64,000 bases of DNA. Source: Paenibacillus massiliensis 2301065 = DSM 16942. Its GTDB lineage: Bacteria; Bacillota; Bacilli; Paenibacillales; Paenibacillaceae. The stretch spans positions 124,001 through 188,000 of the forward strand of contig NZ_KB898191.1 of NCBI RefSeq assembly GCF_000377505.1, given 5' to 3'. Both the position numbers and the translations under genes were made by a program. Positions within the stretch are counted from its first letter, which is position 1, and every line of letters starts with the position of its first letter. This document shows positions 17,274-26,247 of the stretch, piece after piece. The notes beneath the pieces are model-generated. The model was not told where the DNA came from, searched no databases, and saw nothing but the letters and a program-made list of their open reading frames with translations.

Positions 17274-18398
17274 CTATTCATTGAACTCTAGATACAGCTT
17301 CTTCAATTCATGGACGGCCCGACTGAGCGAATAATTGCTCTTGGCCTTCTCACAGGCTGAACGGGCCAGTTCATAACGATAGGACGGATCAACGATGACC
17401 TTCTCCATCGCCTCTGCCAGAGCTACCTCATCCTCTGGGGGTACGAGGAGGCCATTGATCCCATCCTCAATCTGCTCTGGAATACCGCCTACATTGGTTC
17501 CGACAAGCGCAAGACAGCTTAGTGCAGCCTCGGCAAATACAGATCCAAATGCCTCTGCACGTGACGGGAGCACGAAGATATCGAAGAAAGGCATGAATTC
17601 CTCCGGGTGCAGGGTATAGCCGTAGAAGATGGTCTCATTATATATACCAAGGTCCTGCGCCATTTGCTCAAGCTCCGGGCGAATAGGACCATCCCCGATA
17701 ATGTGCAATACGTAGTCGACTCCCCGCTTTTTCAGCTCCGCACAGGCCTTTAGCAGCGTATCAATGCCCTTTGCGGGCACAAGTCGGCATACTGTAATTA
17801 GTTGGGCCACATCATTTTCGTGAGGAATCGGTTTGAAACGCCGTTCATCATAGCCGTTCGGTATAATCTGAATTCGCTCATGATGATCTACATAAGGACT
17901 CATATAATTACGAAAGGAGCCGGACACGGTCAGCATTCGATCCGTCTTGCGCTCCAGCTCACGATAGATCGAGATAAGGAATTGATGCTCAGGCCCCCCT
18001 TCCACAATCTTTCCGTTCAAGATCAGCTCCCGCTCATAGGAGGAGTGTATCGTCTGAATTAAAGGGGTATCCGGGAACACTGCTTTCATGGCCAAGCCCG
18101 CAATGGGATGATGGGCATGAACCAGATCATATGGAGTATGAATACGCAATTTCGTCCACCACAAATAATCACGGTAGGTCTGGATGTACTTCTGGACAAT
18201 CGCACTGTCAGCGAATTCCGTCCAATCGAACGTATCGAATTGTACCTCTTCCTGACCTTTGTTGCGGATTCTTTTTGGCAATGAGAAGAGCTCCATCTCC
18301 CAGCGAGGAGCCGTGAATCGTTCCTGCAAATAAGGAATCATGGATGATACGCCCCCCGGCTGCTCGGGAGGGAAAAAGAGTGCTTGTAGCAATTTCAT
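17274..18398 (-). CDS. Glycosyltransferase family 4
   Basis: 374-residue cytosolic GT-B enzyme. The N-terminal half holds FFPPEQPGGVSSMIPYLQER, the acceptor-side loop, and DLVHAHHPIAG. The C-terminal half has the nucleotide-sugar site LITVCRLVPAKGIDTLLKA and the GT4 EX7E motif ESW-like region PSRAEAFGSVFAEAALS. It transfers a sugar from an NDP- or phospho-sugar donor to a lipid or glycan acceptor; substrates are not clear. AAGGGG precedes the ATG. A short open frame lies directly upstream on the same strand. Confidence 0.92.
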   Translation of the reverse strand: MKLLQALFFPPEQPGGVSSMIPYLQERFTAPRWEMELFSLPKRIRNKGQEEVQFDTFDWTEFADSAIVQKYIQTYRDYLWWTKLRIHTPYDLVHAHHPIAGLAMKAVFPDTPLIQTIHSSYERELILNGKIVEGGPEHQFLISIYRELERKTDRMLTVSGSFRNYMSPYVDHHERIQIIPNGYDERRFKPIPHENDVAQLITVCRLVPAKGIDTLLKACAELKKRGVDYVLHIIGDGPIRPELEQMAQDLGIYNETIFYGYTLHPEEFMPFFDIFVLPSRAEAFGSVFAEAALSCLALVGTNVGGIPEQIEDGINGLLVPPEDEVALAEAMEKVIVDPSYRYELARSACEKAKSNYSLSRAVHELKKLYLEFNE

Positions 18399-18413
18399 GA
18401 CGTGCTTCCCCTT

Positions 18414-18611
18414 TCAAGCAATGCTGGAAACCGGAGCGTTATGCTCCAAAATATCCAGCTGTAGCCGTCTATATTGACTTTTCATAGCTTCTGAAAACAT
18501 GATATATTGGAAATCCAGACAGCAGTTCTCCGGATCGGCATAAATACAATTAATTGTATCGGATTGGAACGAGCCAAGCAATAGAACCTGAGGAATTGCG
18601 TTCGCCAACAC
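18414..18611 (-). CDS. Possible small protein upstream of the glycosyltransferase
   Basis: 65 residues from a GTG with GAGGA about ten bases upstream. It ends 15 bases before the glycosyltransferase start codon. The sequence contains three cysteines (CIYADPENCCLDF) and a plausible helix (EAMKSQYRRLQLDILEH). Composition looks protein-like, and placement fits a leader gene of the same transcript. I recognise no family, so this may be a chance frame. Confidence 0.4.
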   Translation of the reverse strand: MLANAIPQVLLLGSFQSDTINCIYADPENCCLDFQYIMFSEAMKSQYRRLQLDILEHNAPVSSIA

Positions 18612-18689
18612 CCGGCGTCGATCCTCAGCAGGTTTTATGGAATATGCTGTACTTTTATTGCGTGTAACGCACGTGGGAGCCGTGAATTC

Positions 18690-19823
18690 GTGAAGCTGTT
18701 ATCTACTCCGTGGGCCATGTCCGTGTGGCTTCCACCCGTCATTGCGGCTGTTGCCGGTCTATGTATTCTATTCATCATGTTGTGTATGTGTATAATGATG
18801 TACGGCAAGCAGCGAAAAAAAGCCTATTTGTACTTTATTGCAGCAGGGCTGTTTGTGATTGCTTATGAGAGCTGCCATCTCTACTCGGCAACAAGCCTAT
18901 CCTCACGCTATGATTCCTCATGGATCGCTGTGCTGGAGTCGCTCGCCTTCCTGTTGATTAATGGGGCCGTCTATCAGTTGTACCGGAAGTCGAACGCAAA
19001 ATTCTTCTGGACCTTTAGCACCTTTATTGTGCTGCTACTAGTACCACCTGTTCTATGTGTCCTGCTTCCATCAATACCTGCCAGCTGGAAGGACCCTGGG
19101 CTGCTGATCTTTAGTCAAATCCACCGTCTGCTGGTCATCGTATGGGGGCTACTATGGATTATGCCACGAATCGGACAACAAGGAAAATACCTGATCAGTC
19201 TGCTGATCTATGCACTGTGGGTCATCGCTGATACCTGGGCACAGCTTACCGTTCCTCCTGCCATCATTGTACATATGCAGCATCTGCGGGTGTTCTATTA
19301 TCTGGTCCTATTCCTCATTTTGTTCCAACGAATCGTAGAGTTGCTCCAGCACATCTATCGCACCTCGATTACGGACGGCTTAACAGGTCTGTTCAACCGA
19401 AAATACTTTGGTATGCGCTTGAAGCGTTATGCTGAGGAAGGCGTGAGACTAGCGGTTATCTTCTGCGATATTGATAATTTCAAGAAGCTCAATGATACGG
19501 AAGGCCATGCCCGTGCTGACGAGGTGCTGAAGCAAGTCGCTGAGATTATTACTGAGGAGACCGAGGATATCGGTATTCCTGGCCGCTACGGCGGAGAAGA
19601 GCTTCTTGCCATGATTGTTGATAAGAAGGCGAAGCCCGGGGCTGTCGCTGAGCGTATTCGTGCCCGGGTAGAAGCAGAGAGCATCGTCACCATCAGTGTT
19701 GGTTATAGTGTTATCAAGAGTGGGGTGACGCCAGATGAACTGGTGCATCAGGCCGATACGGCCATGTATCACTCCAAGACGACAGGCAAAAATAAAGTAA
19801 CAGACTATAAGACGATTCGATAG
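18690..19823 (+). CDS. Membrane-bound diguanylate cyclase
   Basis: 377 residues from a GTG start with GGGAG upstream. About seven transmembrane helices (residues 8-215) act as a sensor; a cytosolic GGDEF domain follows (DGLTGLFNRKYF, then RYGGEELLAMI with the active loop at 301-305). GGEEL is an accepted active form. It makes c-di-GMP from two GTP. No RxxD inhibitory site precedes the loop, so product feedback is probably absent. The membrane sensor resembles no domain I can name. It diverges from the small ORF and glycosyltransferase, which may or may not be its target pathway. Confidence 0.9.
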   Translation: MKLLSTPWAMSVWLPPVIAAVAGLCILFIMLCMCIMMYGKQRKKAYLYFIAAGLFVIAYESCHLYSATSLSSRYDSSWIAVLESLAFLLINGAVYQLYRKSNAKFFWTFSTFIVLLLVPPVLCVLLPSIPASWKDPGLLIFSQIHRLLVIVWGLLWIMPRIGQQGKYLISLLIYALWVIADTWAQLTVPPAIIVHMQHLRVFYYLVLFLILFQRIVELLQHIYRTSITDGLTGLFNRKYFGMRLKRYAEEGVRLAVIFCDIDNFKKLNDTEGHARADEVLKQVAEIITEETEDIGIPGRYGGEELLAMIVDKKAKPGAVAERIRARVEAESIVTISVGYSVIKSGVTPDELVHQADTAMYHSKTTGKNKVTDYKTIR

Positions 19824-19857
19824 CTGATCGAACTACAGATGCATGAATTCGTATAGA

Positions 19858-19895
19858 ATTGTATGGGTTGTATGAAATTGCATGGGTTGTATGGG
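19858..19895 (+). repeat. Tandem 19-bp imperfect repeat in a leader
   Basis: ATTGTATGGGTTGTATGAA is followed directly by ATTGCATGGGTTGTATGGG (16 of 19 identical). It lies just before the ribosome site of the methyltransferase gene. The cause is unknown; slippage is likely. Confidence 0.6.
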
Positions 19896-19927
19896 ATTAA
19901 ATGTAGATCATAAAGGAGTAAATGGAA

Positions 19928-21322
19928 ATGAATATAGACAAGCCGCCGCTTCCTGGCGCTTATATACAGCAAATCACAGAGCTGCTAGGTAGTGAGGCTC
20001 CTGCTTTTCTCGATAGCTACCATCAGCCAAGGGCACAGGGAATACGCCTGAACCCTGCAAAAATAACGCCCGAACTGCGTGAACAGCTCATTCAGGAATG
20101 GCAGTTAGTTCCGGTGTCTTGGTGCTCTGAAGGCTATTACTATCAGGAGCCTGTTCGTCCAGGCAAGCATCCGTATCATACAGGAGGACTTTACTATATT
20201 CAGGAGCCGTCCGCCATGTCTGCCGTAGAGCTGCTTGACCCTCAGCCCGGCGAGACTGTGCTCGATATGGCTGCTGCTCCTGGAGGAAAGACGACACATA
20301 TTGCTGCCAAGCTTGGTGGTCATGGTCTGCTCGTCTCCAACGAGATCCACCCGGCGCGAGCCAAAGTATTGGCAGAGAACGTAGAGCGAATGGGACTGGC
20401 GAATGTCATCGTCACCAGCAGCACGCCTGAAGGCTTGTCAGCTCGCTTTGCCGGCAGCTTTGATCGGATTATGCTAGACGCCCCCTGCTCTGGAGAAGGG
20501 ATGTTCCGTAAGGACCCTGATGCCGTTAGAGATTGGAATCCGGGGCTAGTAGAGATGTGCGCATCTCGCCAGCAGGATATTTTACACGAGGTACACCGAC
20601 TGCTTAAGCCCGGGGGCACGCTTGCCTATTCTACCTGTACCTTTAACCGGACTGAAAATGAGGGAATGATGGATTGGCTCGTATCGGAATATCCAGATAT
20701 GGAGCTGCTCCGTACAGAAAGAGTCTGGCCGCATCTGGAACGCGGGGAGGGTCACTTCGTTGCTGTACTCCACAAACGGTCTGACGAGCCCTCCCAGTCA
20801 GGAGAGGATCGTGAGCGGCATAGCCGTCCGACAAAGGCGAAAAAGCATGACAGCCGCATGGGGAGCCGGGAGCTTGAGCATGCATGGCGGGCTTACCAGG
20901 ACTGGGCAGCTGAAGCATTGAAGGATTTCACCTTGGGTCCTGGTCGTCCGCTACTGTTCGGTGAATCGCTCTACTACCTTCCCGACGGAGCTGGAATCCG
21001 ATTGCACGACGCGGAGATGAAGGGGCTCAAGCTTCCACGACCTGGCTTACATCTCGGTGAGGCTAAGAAAGGGCGCTTCGAGCCTGCACACGCTTTGGCT
21101 CTGGCACTTCTTCCAGAGCAAGCTGCTCAGCATTGCATGCTATCTGCTTCATCTGAGCAGGTCCAAGCCTATCTGAAGGGCGAGACGCTGAATACAGACC
21201 TGCCGCTTCAAGGCTGGGTACTCGTCAGCGCTGACGGTATCCCTTTGGGCTGGGCCAAAGCAAGCGGAGGACAGCTCAAGAACCGTCTGCCGAAAGGACT
21301 ACGACACATGACAGGGCTATAA
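19928..21322 (+). CDS. 16S rRNA m5C methyltransferase, RsmF-like (copy 1)
   Basis: 464 residues from the ATG at 19928, nine bases after AAAGGAG; an ATG two codons earlier is too close to that site. SAM-dependent cytosine-C5 methylation of rRNA (NOL1/NOP2/Sun family). Visible parts: GLYYIQEPSAMSAVELL, the SAM loop DMAAAPGGKTTHIAAKL, and the two catalytic cysteines in DAPCSGEG (C187) and YSTCTF (C237). The C-terminal third is the PUA-like RNA-binding part found in RsmF/YebU. A paralogue lies 0.9 kb away on the other strand (22210-23940). A strong terminator overlaps the stop codon. Confidence 0.9.
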   Translation: MNIDKPPLPGAYIQQITELLGSEAPAFLDSYHQPRAQGIRLNPAKITPELREQLIQEWQLVPVSWCSEGYYYQEPVRPGKHPYHTGGLYYIQEPSAMSAVELLDPQPGETVLDMAAAPGGKTTHIAAKLGGHGLLVSNEIHPARAKVLAENVERMGLANVIVTSSTPEGLSARFAGSFDRIMLDAPCSGEGMFRKDPDAVRDWNPGLVEMCASRQQDILHEVHRLLKPGGTLAYSTCTFNRTENEGMMDWLVSEYPDMELLRTERVWPHLERGEGHFVAVLHKRSDEPSQSGEDRERHSRPTKAKKHDSRMGSRELEHAWRAYQDWAAEALKDFTLGPGRPLLFGESLYYLPDGAGIRLHDAEMKGLKLPRPGLHLGEAKKGRFEPAHALALALLPEQAAQHCMLSASSEQVQAYLKGETLNTDLPLQGWVLVSADGIPLGWAKASGGQLKNRLPKGLRHMTGL

Positions 21323-21341
21323 CCCTGTTATGTGTTTTTTT
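21305..21341 (+). terminator. Intrinsic terminator overlapping the stop of the methyltransferase gene
   Basis: CACATGACAGGG-CTATAA-CCCTGTTATGTG followed by seven T. The stop codon TAA is in the loop. Confidence 0.95.
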
Positions 21342-21394
21342 CGATCGCATAGATAGTTCATCCATCTTGGAAGCTCTCTCTCTGGCCCATCCAC

Positions 21395-22213
21395 CTAATC
21401 TGCCGTAGCTTCTTCTCGCTGCAGTAGACTTAATTCAGCATCCGTCAGCTCCCGATAAGAGCCGATAGGCAAAGTGGGGTCAAGGTGAAGCGAGCCCATA
21501 TCTGTCCTTTTCAGATAGATTACCTTCTTGCCTACAGCCTCGAACATTCGCTTCACCTGATGGAATTTCCCTTCATGAATGATGAGCCCTATATATGATA
21601 TGACAGAGTCAGAATCTTCACCCTGCTCTTGTCTAAGAATGGTCAATTCGGCAGGCATCGTTACATAGCCGTCGTCAAGAGTCACCCCTTCGCTGAATCG
21701 AGTAATGTCCTCTGCATTTACATCCCCTCGTACAGTGGCTTCATATCTCTTCGGGACATGACGCTTGGGTGATAGCAGCTCATGAGCAAGCTTGCCATCA
21801 TTAGTGAGCAGAAGCAGACCCTCTGTATCCTTGTCGAGTCTCCCTACAGGAAAAGGTGAAAACTGTCGGTCCTCCTCCGCCAGCAGATCCACTACTGTCT
21901 GCTCCCGCAAGTCCTCTGTAGCCGAGACTACGCCTGGCGGCTTGTGCAGCATCAGATAGATGAATTCTTTGAATCGGACGATCTGCCCGGCAGCCTCGAT
22001 CTGATCGTTCACAGGATGCACCTGCATCCCACTATCCTTGACCACTGCCCCATTCACAGTCACGGCACCCTGCTTAACCATTCTTTTGATCTCTGTGCGA
22101 GTACCGATCCCCATATGGCTCAATATTTTATCCAGACGTTGGGTCTGCTTGCCCTTCGGGTCCCGCGAGGTACTTCCTTGTATATCTCCCTTGTTATTGT
22201 CTAACCCACTCAT
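21395..22213 (-). CDS. rsuA: 16S rRNA pseudouridine synthase RsuA-type
   Basis: 272 residues. The ATG at 22213 overlaps the TGA of the upstream methyltransferase (ATGA) and has GGAGG ten bases before. The N-terminal S4 domain (RLDKILSHMGIGTRTEIKRM) binds RNA. The catalytic domain carries GRLDKDTEGLLLLTNDG, whose Asp is nucleophile, then HEGKFHQVKRMFEAVG. It should isomerise a single uridine in small-subunit rRNA (U516 in E. coli). Translational coupling with an rRNA methyltransferase makes a two-gene rRNA modification operon. Confidence 0.9.
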   Translation of the reverse strand: MSGLDNNKGDIQGSTSRDPKGKQTQRLDKILSHMGIGTRTEIKRMVKQGAVTVNGAVVKDSGMQVHPVNDQIEAAGQIVRFKEFIYLMLHKPPGVVSATEDLREQTVVDLLAEEDRQFSPFPVGRLDKDTEGLLLLTNDGKLAHELLSPKRHVPKRYEATVRGDVNAEDITRFSEGVTLDDGYVTMPAELTILRQEQGEDSDSVISYIGLIIHEGKFHQVKRMFEAVGKKVIYLKRTDMGSLHLDPTLPIGSYRELTDAELSLLQREEATAD

Positions 22214-23940
22214 ACTGAGGTCCACCTCCAGCCGGAAGGATATTCATTCTTTAACATGCCGTTCTGCCATTTACCCCAGCCTACTGAATAGCCATCTATG
22301 CAGATCAGCGTATAGCCCTTGCTACCTCGCTCATTCCCGTGAGGATAGGTTATCCGGTCAGCTGGTATCTCCAGTGTCTCTCCCTTAAGGTAGCGTACAG
22401 CCTCCGGCTGACGGGAATCCAGTGTAATAACCCGAATCGCCTCCTGCGAATGAAGAGCCGCTGCTAGCGGCTGTGAGGGCACGAAGCGACCATTCTTCAG
22501 CTTACCCATGTACCAGCCTGGTCGGACTACCTTGAGGCCCTCCAGTCGGGCAGAAGACAAGGGAGACTGATAGATGCGGTCACCATACATAATCGTCTCG
22601 CCTTGAAGGGTCACATGTAGCTGCTCTTGTACGAACTCATCATAGGAAGTGAGTGATGCCTGTTCCCTTTCTCGACCCGATCGTTGGCCCGATCGTTGGC
22701 CCGTTCCTGAGCTACTACGCTGCTTGGAACTTGCCGTGCCTCGGCTTCGCCCATGCCTGCTCTGCCCTCGCTCCAGCTCTGCTCGTGTTCCATGACGGGC
22801 AGGTCCACCTTTACCCTTGCGGACCGGCATAGAATCCTCGGAGCCCCGTGCAGACTGTGCAGCAATGGACAGATGCCCTGTTGACCTTGATTTTGAGTCT
22901 ATAGCTGAGCCTGGCATACCGGATATGTCAGACTCAGCTTCCAATCCAGCATGATCTGACAAATCGAGTATCGAGGATGCTTCCATCGTCCCTGGAGTCT
23001 CAGGTGAAGCTTCTGCATCTCCATTACGGCGCAACACAGCAGCATAGTGTCCTTCACCCTCCAGCCGATGCGGCCATAATCTGACCGTGCCAGCCAATGC
23101 ACCTCCAGCACTCTGATCGCTTCCTGGTATCCAATCGGGTCTGCCTGGAGCAAATCCGTGCCGCAGCGGTACCGCAACGATGCTGTAGTCTGGATGCGTA
23201 TTTAAAAACTCCGCAATCATCATTTCGTTCTCTTCAGGCGCAAAGGTGCAAGTCGAATAGACCATCGTCCCTCCAGGCGCCAGCATGTTCGCTGCCCAAT
23301 GGAGAATATCACGCTGCATGATGACACAATCCGCAATTGTGACAGTGCTTTTCACCATATCCTCATCCTTACGATACATTCCTTCACCCGAGCAAGGAGC
23401 ATCGATCAGGATTTTATCAAAAAAAGCCGGAAATGCCGCAGCGATCCGCTCTGGCTGTTCGTTCAGAACAACCGCATTGCGCACGCCGTATAGCTCAATA
23501 TTTTTGGCAAGCGCCTTGGTGCGATCCGCATGGATGTCATTCGTCACCAGCACACCTGTCCCTCGAAGCTTCGCTGCAATCTGGGTAGATTTACCTCCAG
23601 GAGCAGCACATAGATCCAGCACCCGATCATGCTCCTTAACACCCAACAGTTCAACCGGGGCCATGGCGCTTGGCTCCTGAATGTAATACAGTCCTGTATG
23701 ATAATAAGGGTGTAGCCCCGGCTTAATCCCATAAGGCACATAGAACCCCGTCTCACACCACGGGATGGGTCTAAGCTCGAACGGAGCCAGCTTCGCGAAT
23801 TCATCCAGGGAAATTTTAAGTTCATTGACCCGCAGGCCTGCATGAGGGGTATGGTCATAGGTGGACATAAAGTCATCGAATTCCTTGCCCAGTAGCCGAT
23901 GCATTCTCTCTATAAATGTTGATGGGAGCTGTACGCCCAT
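22210..23940 (-). CDS. 16S rRNA m5C methyltransferase, RsmF-like (copy 2, long form)
   Basis: 576 residues. The catalytic core matches copy 1: GLYYIQEPSAMAPVELLG, DLCAAPGGKSTQIAAKL, C183 in DAPCSGEGMYRKDED and C231 in YSTCTF. Between this core and the C-terminal PUA-like part lies an insertion of about 130 residues, rich in Ser, Gly, Arg and Gln, probably disordered and perhaps RNA-binding. It is translationally coupled to rsuA by an ATGA overlap. The two paralogues may modify different cytosines; in E. coli RsmF makes m5C1407. Which copy does what cannot be read. Confidence 0.9.
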   Translation of the reverse strand: MGVQLPSTFIERMHRLLGKEFDDFMSTYDHTPHAGLRVNELKISLDEFAKLAPFELRPIPWCETGFYVPYGIKPGLHPYYHTGLYYIQEPSAMAPVELLGVKEHDRVLDLCAAPGGKSTQIAAKLRGTGVLVTNDIHADRTKALAKNIELYGVRNAVVLNEQPERIAAAFPAFFDKILIDAPCSGEGMYRKDEDMVKSTVTIADCVIMQRDILHWAANMLAPGGTMVYSTCTFAPEENEMMIAEFLNTHPDYSIVAVPLRHGFAPGRPDWIPGSDQSAGGALAGTVRLWPHRLEGEGHYAAVLRRNGDAEASPETPGTMEASSILDLSDHAGLEAESDISGMPGSAIDSKSRSTGHLSIAAQSARGSEDSMPVRKGKGGPARHGTRAELERGQSRHGRSRGTASSKQRSSSGTGQRSGQRSGREREQASLTSYDEFVQEQLHVTLQGETIMYGDRIYQSPLSSARLEGLKVVRPGWYMGKLKNGRFVPSQPLAAALHSQEAIRVITLDSRQPEAVRYLKGETLEIPADRITYPHGNERGSKGYTLICIDGYSVGWGKWQNGMLKNEYPSGWRWTSV

Positions 23941-24162
23941 AATGTAATCATCCTGTTCTTGGTGATATGAATATTGGTTGTTAGCAAAAGTTACACATGC
24001 TCTAATATATCATTCGGAATCTCAAATCTCCATCATGCACTGTTCATTTGTCTAGTTCCATCTATAATTTCGGATGCTTGTTTCACTACAGCCTGTAATG
24101 TTGTATAATGAGATCGTCATTGTTGACATATACAATATACAAGCCAGATAGGAGAGATTGTA

Positions 24163-24678
24163 TTGAAATCTAAGAATAAGAAGCTTGTGCCTGTTATCAG
24201 CTTTTTTGCGGTACTAGCGATACTGATCGGCTTACTGATCGGGCTGAACTCCGGAACCAAGAATGAACTATACGGCAAGTCCGTATCTTCCATGAACCCA
24301 GCTACCCGCGAGATTTTGAACGATCCGAATTACCAGAATATTATCCTCCCTGCAGCAATGAAGAGCAAAATTGATAACAAAGAGAGCTTCTTTGTGTACT
24401 TCTTTGCCTCAGATTGCCCGCATTGTCGTGTGACCACTCCTGAGCTCATGCCATTGGCCAAGGATGCTGGCATAGATCTGCCCCAGTATAATCTTCGGGA
24501 ATTCGAAGAAGGCTGGAATCAATACAAGATCGAGTACACCCCTACGCTTGTCTATTATGAAAATGGCGTTGAAAAAGAACGCATGGTAGGTGGTCTGCAA
24601 GAGACAGCCGGCGATAACGGCTACCAGCTAGAGGACTTCAAGGAATTCTTTGCGAAGCATAAGCCCGCAGGGTCCTGA
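24163..24678 (+). CDS. Membrane-anchored thioredoxin-like protein
   Basis: 171 residues from a TTG start with AGGAGA seven bases upstream. A single N-terminal helix (about 8-28) anchors it. The outside thioredoxin fold carries the active site C85-P-H-C88, a DsbA-like CPHC motif, and the cis-proline stretch EYTPTLVYY. It probably forms or reshuffles disulfides in exported proteins. No partner DsbB-like gene is adjacent. Confidence 0.88.
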   Translation: MKSKNKKLVPVISFFAVLAILIGLLIGLNSGTKNELYGKSVSSMNPATREILNDPNYQNIILPAAMKSKIDNKESFFVYFFASDCPHCRVTTPELMPLAKDAGIDLPQYNLREFEEGWNQYKIEYTPTLVYYENGVEKERMVGGLQETAGDNGYQLEDFKEFFAKHKPAGS

Positions 24679-24759
24679 TTCATTCATCCAAGCATCCGTT
24701 AACCTTAAGGCATAATTCCAAGATGGTATCCTCTCAAGCAAGACTCGTTAAAGACTTCA

Positions 24760-24827
24760 AAAAGACCGACAAGGCTCACAAGGACAGCCCCGTAATGGGC
24801 TACCCAGCCTTGAATCGGTCTTTTTTT
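24760..24827. terminator. Large bidirectional terminator
   Basis: AAAAGACCGA and TCGGTCTTTTTTT close a stem with an inner AAGGCT/AGCCTT arm and an AGCCC/GGGCT tip. T tracts lie on both strands. It separates the thioredoxin-like gene from the DUF309 gene. Confidence 0.85.
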
Positions 24828-24863
24828 GTACTGAATGCCTGACTAGGCTCGATCTGCGTAGCC

Positions 24864-25400
24864 CTATGACTGACTCTTTCTGTTCGCCTCAGCGCTCTTG
24901 GACTCCCTGCTAGCGAGTACCTGCAGACGCTCCTCATGCTTGGGCCCACGCTGTCGAACACGCTGCTGCGGGATGTTGACTTGAATCGAGGAGGCTAAAG
25001 AATCAAGCTGGTGCTGTAGGTGCTCATCGGTAATATGAATCTCCATATCCTCATAGGCAGCCTGTGCCTCCAGTCGTGAGCCAAGAAGTTCCAGCTGTGC
25101 TATATAGCGCTGAACATCAGATAAGAGCCGAATCAGATCAATGCCCAAGCCAGCTGATATCTCTGGGGACGCCTTGCGAAGCTTCTCACATGCGCTCTGC
25201 AGCATCATGAGACCACCGCGGATGTTCCCATTCCGATAATGAAACAAACCGACAGCGACTTGAAGCAGGCCCTTAAGGACGGGGTCACGATCTTGCTTTA
25301 GCCACAGCTCCTCCATCACTTCATGGCATTCGAAATAATCATGATCACGATTGAAGTAGGTCAGATAAGCAAGATACAGTCGATCATATGTAGCAGGCAT
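24864..25400 (-). CDS. DUF309 domain protein
   Basis: 178 residues. The N-terminal part has the DUF309 core FECHEVMEELWLKQ and a second helix with GLLQVAVGLFHYRNGN; the conserved His, Glu and Trp suggest a small helical bundle, possibly metal-binding. The C-terminal tail is charged. It begins two bases after the relQ stop and is the last gene of the pyrD-relQ-DUF309 unit. No function is known. Confidence 0.88.
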   Translation of the reverse strand: MPATYDRLYLAYLTYFNRDHDYFECHEVMEELWLKQDRDPVLKGLLQVAVGLFHYRNGNIRGGLMMLQSACEKLRKASPEISAGLGIDLIRLLSDVQRYIAQLELLGSRLEAQAAYEDMEIHITDEHLQHQLDSLASSIQVNIPQQRVRQRGPKHEERLQVLASRESKSAEANRKSQS

Positions 25401-25402
25401 GG

Positions 25403-26215
25403 CTATACCTCGTCCCGTTCCTCTTCATTTTTCCCCTGATCCAGCATCTCCCGAATGTCATCGAACAGCTTCTTCATTCCGTCCATATCACGCTGCACCC
25501 ACAGCTCATTGAAGCGTTGCTGTGCTTCGATCGCTTCACTCACCTTGTGATGGAAATACAGCCTGTGCATGACGGCAAGCACTTTGGAGACGATATTCGC
25601 ATCATCCTCGAACGCCTTCTGTGCATCTAGAATCTCCAGTCGAATAGCTGACATTTCATTATCGAGTATAAAGGCTGCCTCAGCCGCCTTCTTCAGACGC
25701 TGTCTCATCTCTTCAGGCAAGCTCTCTCTATATTTGTAGCTAAGTGAATGCTCGATGGTAGCCCAGAAGTTCATAGCGAGGGTGCGGATCTGAATTTCAG
25801 CCAGCACAATCTTCTGCCCTAGCGCAGTCTGTACCGGGTACTTGATAATCATATGGAAGCTGCGGTAGCCACTCTCTTTATAATTGGTGATGTAATCCTT
25901 CTCGTAGAGGACAGTAAGGTCCTTACGCCGCCGGATATATTCAGCTACTCTGCGAATATCCTCCGCGAATTGGCACATAATCCGGATCCCCGCTATATCC
26001 TCAATGCCCTGCTCAATCTGATCAAGCGGCACCTGCAATCGTTCGGCCTTGTCCAGAATACTGGAGATTTTCTTCACGCGACCGGTTACAAATTCAATCG
26101 GTGCATACTCCTCACGCTTTTTCAATTCCGCACGCATCGTCTTGAACTTCACCTTCAGCTCTTCGACGGTCTGCTCGTACGGGAGCAAAAATGTTCCCCA
26201 ATCTCTTCCGTCCAT
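25403..26215 (-). CDS. relQ: Small alarmone (p)ppGpp synthetase RelQ/SasB type
   Basis: 270 residues. Synthetase-only RelA/SpoT domain: PIEFVTGRVKKISSILDKA, IEDIAGIRIMCQF, NYKESGYRSFHMII, and the conserved EIQIRTLAMNFWATIEHSLSYKY split over strands and helix. No hydrolase, TGS or ACT domain is present. It closely resembles B. subtilis SasB (YjbM), a tetramer making pppGpp from ATP and GTP. The C-terminal extension of about 60 acidic residues is longer than in B. subtilis. It lies downstream of pyrD, so a nucleotide-biosynthesis gene and an alarmone synthetase share a transcript. Confidence 0.95.
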   Translation of the reverse strand: MDGRDWGTFLLPYEQTVEELKVKFKTMRAELKKREEYAPIEFVTGRVKKISSILDKAERLQVPLDQIEQGIEDIAGIRIMCQFAEDIRRVAEYIRRRKDLTVLYEKDYITNYKESGYRSFHMIIKYPVQTALGQKIVLAEIQIRTLAMNFWATIEHSLSYKYRESLPEEMRQRLKKAAEAAFILDNEMSAIRLEILDAQKAFEDDANIVSKVLAVMHRLYFHHKVSEAIEAQQRFNELWVQRDMDGMKKLFDDIREMLDQGKNEEERDEV

Positions 26216-26247
26216 AAATCTCCTTGCCTCCTGTCTATCCTTCCAGC

